Shown: one piece after another, positions 12,344 through 15,790 of the stretch
Layout of the letters: each line of letters opens with the position of its first letter
Position numbering within the stretch: the stretch's first letter is position 1
NCBI GenBank assembly: GCA_944324625.1
Contig: CALUWZ010000022.1
Coordinates: 1-15,790 of the forward strand
Length of the DNA stretch: 15,790 bases
Source: an uncultured Mailhella sp.
Lineage (GTDB): Bacteria; Desulfobacterota; Desulfovibrionia; Desulfovibrionales; Desulfovibrionaceae
Reading direction: 5' to 3'
The notes under the pieces: model-generated
Seen by the model: only the letters and a program-made list of their open reading frames with translations
Told to the model about the DNA's origin: nothing
Database searches by the model: none
Translations under genes and position numbers: made by a program

Positions 12344-14005
12344 TCAATGCATGCCGCAGGGCAGAGCAATTTTCTTGACCTCGTTCCAGCTGAAAACCCT
12401 GCCAAAAATACAGTTATCCAAAATATTCTCCTCACCGAAAAGCCGTTCCAGATCTTCATCGGAAAAATCCCTGCCAAAGCCCTGACAAACGGCTTTTACC
12501 AGAAAACCCGTCTGAAGCTGTTTCGGGTCGGCAGGAACGGCGGAAGTTCCGAGTTTCAGCAGCACGGATATGATGCTGCGCACCACAGCGGCATCAAAGG
12601 AAACATTTTTATCTGCGCACCATTCCAAATCAAAAGGACGGATAACGCCTTTTTCATCGGCAATGCAATTGAACGGTGCCAAATCCAAAGCCCAGCCCGG
12701 CAGGGTTTTTCCGCCGTCTTCGGAAATTTTCAGCAAATATTTGTACCACGGCAGAAATCCCATGACCAATTCCTGAACGGTCCAGCCCGGTTTTACAATA
12801 ATACTGCGGATACAGTCGGAAAGAAGCCTGCCTTTGATATAGGGCTCATTTTTTATGATCTGCCGTATACCGCTCTTGGCGTCGGGCTTATCCGCCCCCA
12901 GATCGGGAAACAGGGATTCACGCAGGCACATAAGCTCACCGCCGCAGTCTTTCAGGGTCATTTTTTTCAGATATTTTTTCTGTCCGCCGAGAAACTGTCC
13001 GTAATGTTCCGCCAAAACATCGGAAAGTTCTTTGGTGCCGCCGTACTCCGCACAGGGCGAACACACAAAGCAGAGTGAGTTGGCAAGTTCCGCCGCAAGC
13101 CCTGCCTCCGCCGCACTGCGCCATGCTTCGCCGAGGTTGAATTCCATTTTATCCCGATATTTTGAAAGAATGCCGAAAAAAGCCGCCGCATCAAAACGAT
13201 CCGTGCTGTCCAGCCCTTTTTGGAGCATAACGGCAGCAGGCATTTTATAATCAGGTATGGGCGCAAACTGCTCCAAATACGCAAAACCGGCCTCATGCAG
13301 AAGTGCGGTCAGTTCTTTTCGGCTGTAGGTTCTGACCCCATGTTCATGGTATACGCCGCAGATACTGCCCCATGCTATGCCCGTATGATCTTCGGGTTTT
13401 CCCGCAAAATACGCCAAACCGAGTTTGTTTTCTATGGCAAGAATCAGCGCGCCCCCTTCCTTCAAAAGACTGCGCACTTTTTGCAGAAGACGCAGTTCCG
13501 CTCCTTTGCCGCCGCCGTAAATGCGCGCATACTCCAATACGCCGATGAGGGTAACCGCATCAAAGGTGCCGATGAAATCCGCATCCAAATTCATAATATT
13601 CTCAACCAAAAAGGTCACATTATCCAGCCCCCTGCAGCGCAGGGCGGCAATTTCCGCACGGGCTGCGCTGCCTTCCACTGCCAGAATCTCACCGCCGCAC
13701 TCGCCGAGATAACGGGTTACGGCACCGCAGCCGCAGCCAAGTTCCAGAATGCGTTTTCCCCTGCCCAGACAATTTTCAAAGGGCCGCAGCAGATTGGCGC
13801 GCAGGGAAGACAAGTGATAGGCGGAAGGCCAGTCTTTCTGCAGTTTGGCTATTTCCTTGGAAAAAATACTTCTGTCGTATACCCGCCGCAAAACCGTCCG
13901 CAGATATTCTTCCGAACTTTTTCCGTCAGAATAATCAAAGCGTAAATTGCCTGCATACCAAAAATTTTTTTCCTCATCATAGGCATATTTTTGCGCCAAA
14001 TCCAT
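12344..14005 (-). CDS. Class I SAM methyltransferase fused to a kinase-like C-terminal domain
   Basis: This 553-residue protein has no signal peptide or membrane segment. Residues about 80-190 form a class I SAM-dependent methyltransferase: motif I ILELGCGCGAVT (86-97), the acidic end of strand 2 LAVEGS (108-113), and LIGVLEYA (153-160). A middle segment follows with PIPDYKMP (249-256), a motif known from methyltransferases near glycan biosynthesis genes. The last ~180 residues contain NEPYIKG and then DLAPFN (Asp441, Asn446) and FDLEW (Asp459, Glu461), matching the spacing of the catalytic loop and metal-binding DxE/DxD of aminoglycoside-phosphotransferase or protein-kinase-like folds. WbdD, which caps O-antigen with methyl phosphate, has a comparable order of domains, but homology to it is not shown here. 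The start at 14005 is supported by AAGGAG (complement of 14011-14016); an upstream in-frame start at 14197 would lie behind the promoter. It stands alone, convergent with the malic enzyme gene. Confidence 0.8.
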   Translation of the reverse strand: MDLAQKYAYDEEKNFWYAGNLRFDYSDGKSSEEYLRTVLRRVYDRSIFSKEIAKLQKDWPSAYHLSSLRANLLRPFENCLGRGKRILELGCGCGAVTRYLGECGGEILAVEGSAARAEIAALRCRGLDNVTFLVENIMNLDADFIGTFDAVTLIGVLEYARIYGGGKGAELRLLQKVRSLLKEGGALILAIENKLGLAYFAGKPEDHTGIAWGSICGVYHEHGVRTYSRKELTALLHEAGFAYLEQFAPIPDYKMPAAVMLQKGLDSTDRFDAAAFFGILSKYRDKMEFNLGEAWRSAAEAGLAAELANSLCFVCSPCAEYGGTKELSDVLAEHYGQFLGGQKKYLKKMTLKDCGGELMCLRESLFPDLGADKPDAKSGIRQIIKNEPYIKGRLLSDCIRSIIVKPGWTVQELVMGFLPWYKYLLKISEDGGKTLPGWALDLAPFNCIADEKGVIRPFDLEWCADKNVSFDAAVVRSIISVLLKLGTSAVPADPKQLQTGFLVKAVCQGFGRDFSDEDLERLFGEENILDNCIFGRVFSWNEVKKIALPCGMH

Positions 14006-14068
14006 ACGATCTCCTTTCCCCGCAGCTGCTTTCCCTTGCTCCGTGCGGCAAAAAAAACGGAATAAAAC

Positions 14069-14097
14069 AATATACTTCAATAAATCAATATGGGCAA
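14069..14097 (-). promoter_or_regulatory. Sigma-70 type promoter of the methyltransferase/kinase-like gene
   Basis: On the minus strand TTGCCC (14097-14092) and TATATT (14074-14069) have a 17-bp spacer. Transcription would begin near 14062, giving a leader of about 57 nt before the ATG at 14005. Confidence 0.6.
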
Positions 14098-14101
14098 ATA
14101 C

Positions 14102-14126
14102 AAAAAAAGCCCCGAAAGGGCTTTTT
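14102..14126 (-). terminator. Intrinsic terminator after the chemoreceptor gene
   Basis: A 9-bp stem (AAAAAGCCC / GGGCTTTTT) with a CGAAA loop, read on the minus strand, ends in seven T residues (complement of 14102-14108). It starts 12 bp beyond the chemoreceptor stop and separates it from the promoter at 14069-14097. Confidence 0.88.
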
Positions 14127-14138
14127 CCGCGTACAGGC

Positions 14139-15790
14139 TTACGCCTGAAGCTTGACGATAAGATCGGAAAGGACTTGGGTCTGGCTGACCACTTCACTCA
14201 CGGCTATGCGGGCTTCGCGCATATTGTTTGCATTTTCTTTTGCTATGGAATTTATGCTGTCCACAGACTGGGTAATTTCCTCACTGGTGGCTGACTGCTG
14301 TTCCGATGCCGTGGCAATGGCGTGAATCTGGTCTGCCGTGGTATCGGCCAGACGAACAATGCCGAGCATGGCTTCCCCTGCATGGCTGACCATTTGGGTT
14401 ACGCTTTCAATCCGTTCCACTGCGCCCATGACAAGGCGGGTATTGTCATCCGTGGATTTTTGAATGGCATTGATGGCATTGCCCACGTCCGTAGTGCTTT
14501 TCATGGTTTTTTCCGCAAGCTTTCTGACTTCGTCCGCCACAACGGCAAAACCTCGCCCTGCCTCGCCTGCCCGGGCCGCCTCAATGGCTGCGTTCAGGGC
14601 AAGCAGATTGGTTTGGTCGGCAATATCGGAAATCACGTTCATAATTTCGTTAATGTCTTGGGCATGTTTGGAAAGCACGCTCATTTCCGACTGAAGTTTG
14701 ACGGACTGCTCCCGAACGTCCTGCATGGCATGCACACATTCCTGCATGGATTCGGAACCTGCCTGAGCCTCGCTGCGCACCGTTGCGGCACTGTCAGCCG
14801 TTGTGCCTGCGTTCTTGGCAATTTCAAGCACGGTGGCATTCATTTCTTCCAAAGCCGTGGCAGTAGCCGAAACCCTGTCAGCCTGATCGGAAGCGCCGTT
14901 TTCGGAAAGTTCTATTTGGGAAGAAAGCTCTTCGGAAGCGGAAGAAGCAATGGCTGCCACCTGTTCCAGCTCCCTTGCAATGCTGCGCATATTGTCATGC
15001 GCCGTTTCGATCTCCCTTTGGGCAAGTTTTTGTTTGGTAACATCGGTCCACACGCTGATGACGTTGGAAATGTTTCCGGAATCGTCTTTTATGGGACGGG
15101 CAATGGTGTCCACATGAATGCGGCTGCCCCTGTGCGTGGTGTATTCAAGGCTGACTTGCCCTTCTTCTTTTGTATGAATGGCTTTTTGGGTGGCTGTATT
15201 GAAATTTTCCTGACGGTACATGAACTGACCCGACGTTTCGCCTATGCAGGATTCCATGGGACGGGAAATTTCCAAAAGTTTCATCATTTCCTCATTGGCG
15301 TACTGCAGCCTGTTGTCCGCCCCGAAAACAGCCGTAGGAATGGGAAGACCGGCAAGAATTTTCTGGGAAAATTCCAAAGCTTCTTTCATTTTGCTGACCA
15401 TGAGCACAATATTGCTGTAAACGCCGCTGCGGCCTTCCTGTCTTTCGATGTCATAATTTCCGGCTGAAACCCTTTCCGCCAGCTCGGAAAGTTCCGCAGG
15501 GTCCGCGCCAAGCTGCTTTTGTACGGAACGGCTGATAAACACGGTCAGAAATACCGCAAGAAGCACTGCCGCGGCAGACGTTATCAGCAAGACAAGGTTT
15601 GCCTGTTCCTTTGCCCTGTCATACTGAACGCGCACAAAAGAAGAAAACTCAAGAGCAATGCCGATAAGCTCGGAAAACTTTTTGTTTTCCTCGGCAAGGG
15701 AAGCCTGAAAAACTGAAGAAACTTCAATAATGCGGTTCAAATCCATAAGATAAGCCTGAACATCGGAGCAGACTTTGGCAAAATCCGCAT
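14139..15790 (-). CDS. Methyl-accepting chemotaxis protein with cytoplasmic PAS domain (5' partial)
   Basis: This inner-membrane chemoreceptor signals to CheA/CheW. The frame is open to the window edge: 14 more residues precede the first ATG at 15746 and no stop intervenes, so TM1 and most of the periplasmic sensor lie outside. Counted from that ATG, residues 49-71 form a membrane helix (TM2), 72-125 a HAMP linker, and 130-240 a PAS domain ([20 protein letters not shown] at 134-153, ending in DVTKQK). The methyl-accepting coiled coil follows with the conserved hairpin tip [19 protein letters not shown] and [15 protein letters not shown]. The C-terminus (SDLIVKLQA) has no NWETF-type CheR/CheB tether. 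A PAS domain behind HAMP suggests a second, cytoplasmic input such as redox state or a small ligand; no cofactor residue can be assigned. A terminator follows. Confidence 0.95.
   Translation of the reverse strand, partial: ADFAKVCSDVQAYLMDLNRIIEVSSVFQASLAEENKKFSELIGIALEFSSFVRVQYDRAKEQANLVLLITSAAAVLLAVFLTVFISRSVQKQLGADPAELSELAERVSAGNYDIERQEGRSGVYSNIVLMVSKMKEALEFSQKILAGLPIPTAVFGADNRLQYANEEMMKLLEISRPMESCIGETSGQFMYRQENFNTATQKAIHTKEEGQVSLEYTTHRGSRIHVDTIARPIKDDSGNISNVISVWTDVTKQKLAQREIETAHDNMRSIARELEQVAAIASSASEELSSQIELSENGASDQADRVSATATALEEMNATVLEIAKNAGTTADSAATVRSEAQAGSESMQECVHAMQDVREQSVKLQSEMSVLSKHAQDINEIMNVISDIADQTNLLALNAAIEAARAGEAGRGFAVVADEVRKLAEKTMKSTTDVGNAINAIQKSTDDNTRLVMGAVERIESVTQMVSHAGEAMLGIVRLADTTADQIHAIATASEQQSATSEEITQSVDSINSIAKENANNMREARIAVSEVVSQTQVLSDLIVKLQA

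Noticed and set aside
12284..13078. 264-codon open frame on the plus strand
   Set aside because: It begins within the malic enzyme terminator and runs antisense to the methyltransferase gene, with no supporting motif.
14006..14197. 64-residue N-terminal extension of the methyltransferase/kinase-like gene
   Set aside because: It would overlap the chemoreceptor terminator and the promoter at 14069-14097. The ATG at 14005 has a strong AAGGAG.
14322..15467. 381-codon open frame on the plus strand
   Set aside because: It is antisense to the chemoreceptor gene. Its composition is Phe/His/Gly/Cys-rich and reflects codon bias of the real strand.

Overview
The window is a densely packed stretch of bacterial chromosome of roughly balanced GC. 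It has mostly housekeeping genes, plus two modules that are less ordinary. No tRNA, rRNA, CRISPR array, insertion sequence or phage gene is visible. The protein families resemble those of Desulfovibrionaceae (Desulfobacterota): a small 2[4Fe-4S] ferredoxin, a short malic enzyme without the phosphotransacetylase domain, a zinc-ribbon threonine synthase, and a chemoreceptor with a cytoplasmic PAS domain. This placement is an inference from family resemblance, not a database match.

Left end (1-2840, + strand): a four-gene operon holds a 5'-truncated TtcA-like tRNA-thiolation ATPase, dUTPase (dut), an HD-domain phosphohydrolase and D-Ala-D-Ala ligase (ddl). It closes with an intrinsic terminator at 2809-2840. 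A gene-free stretch of about 460 bp follows. It carries an AT-rich segment with a perfect palindrome and a good sigma-70 promoter at 3230-3258.

Middle (3305-8368, + strand): this probable transcription unit encodes a YbjJ-like MFS permease, an MBOAT (AlgI-like) membrane O-acyltransferase and a 727-residue membrane-anchored protein. The last one joins a DUF459-type SGNH hydrolase domain to an esterase-D-type alpha/beta hydrolase domain, each with its catalytic residues. The MBOAT and SGNH proteins look like an acylation system for an envelope or extracellular glycan, with an additional esterase built in. A bidirectional terminator separates this unit from the convergent ridA.

Right of centre (8453-12312): ridA (-) and thrC (+) are divergent. 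The intergenic space holds a 24-bp imperfect palindrome over a candidate ridA promoter. Downstream of thrC come a 62-residue ferredoxin and an NAD(P)-dependent malic enzyme. A strong terminator hairpin lies only 16 nt before the malic enzyme start, so that gene's expression probably depends on readthrough, attenuation or an unseen promoter.

Right end (12344-15790, - strand): a 553-residue protein joins a class I SAM methyltransferase domain to a C-terminal region with a kinase/phosphotransferase-like catalytic signature (DLxPxN, then DLE), reminiscent in layout of WbdD-type methyltransferase-kinases. Upstream of it on the same strand is a methyl-accepting chemotaxis protein whose true start lies beyond the window edge.
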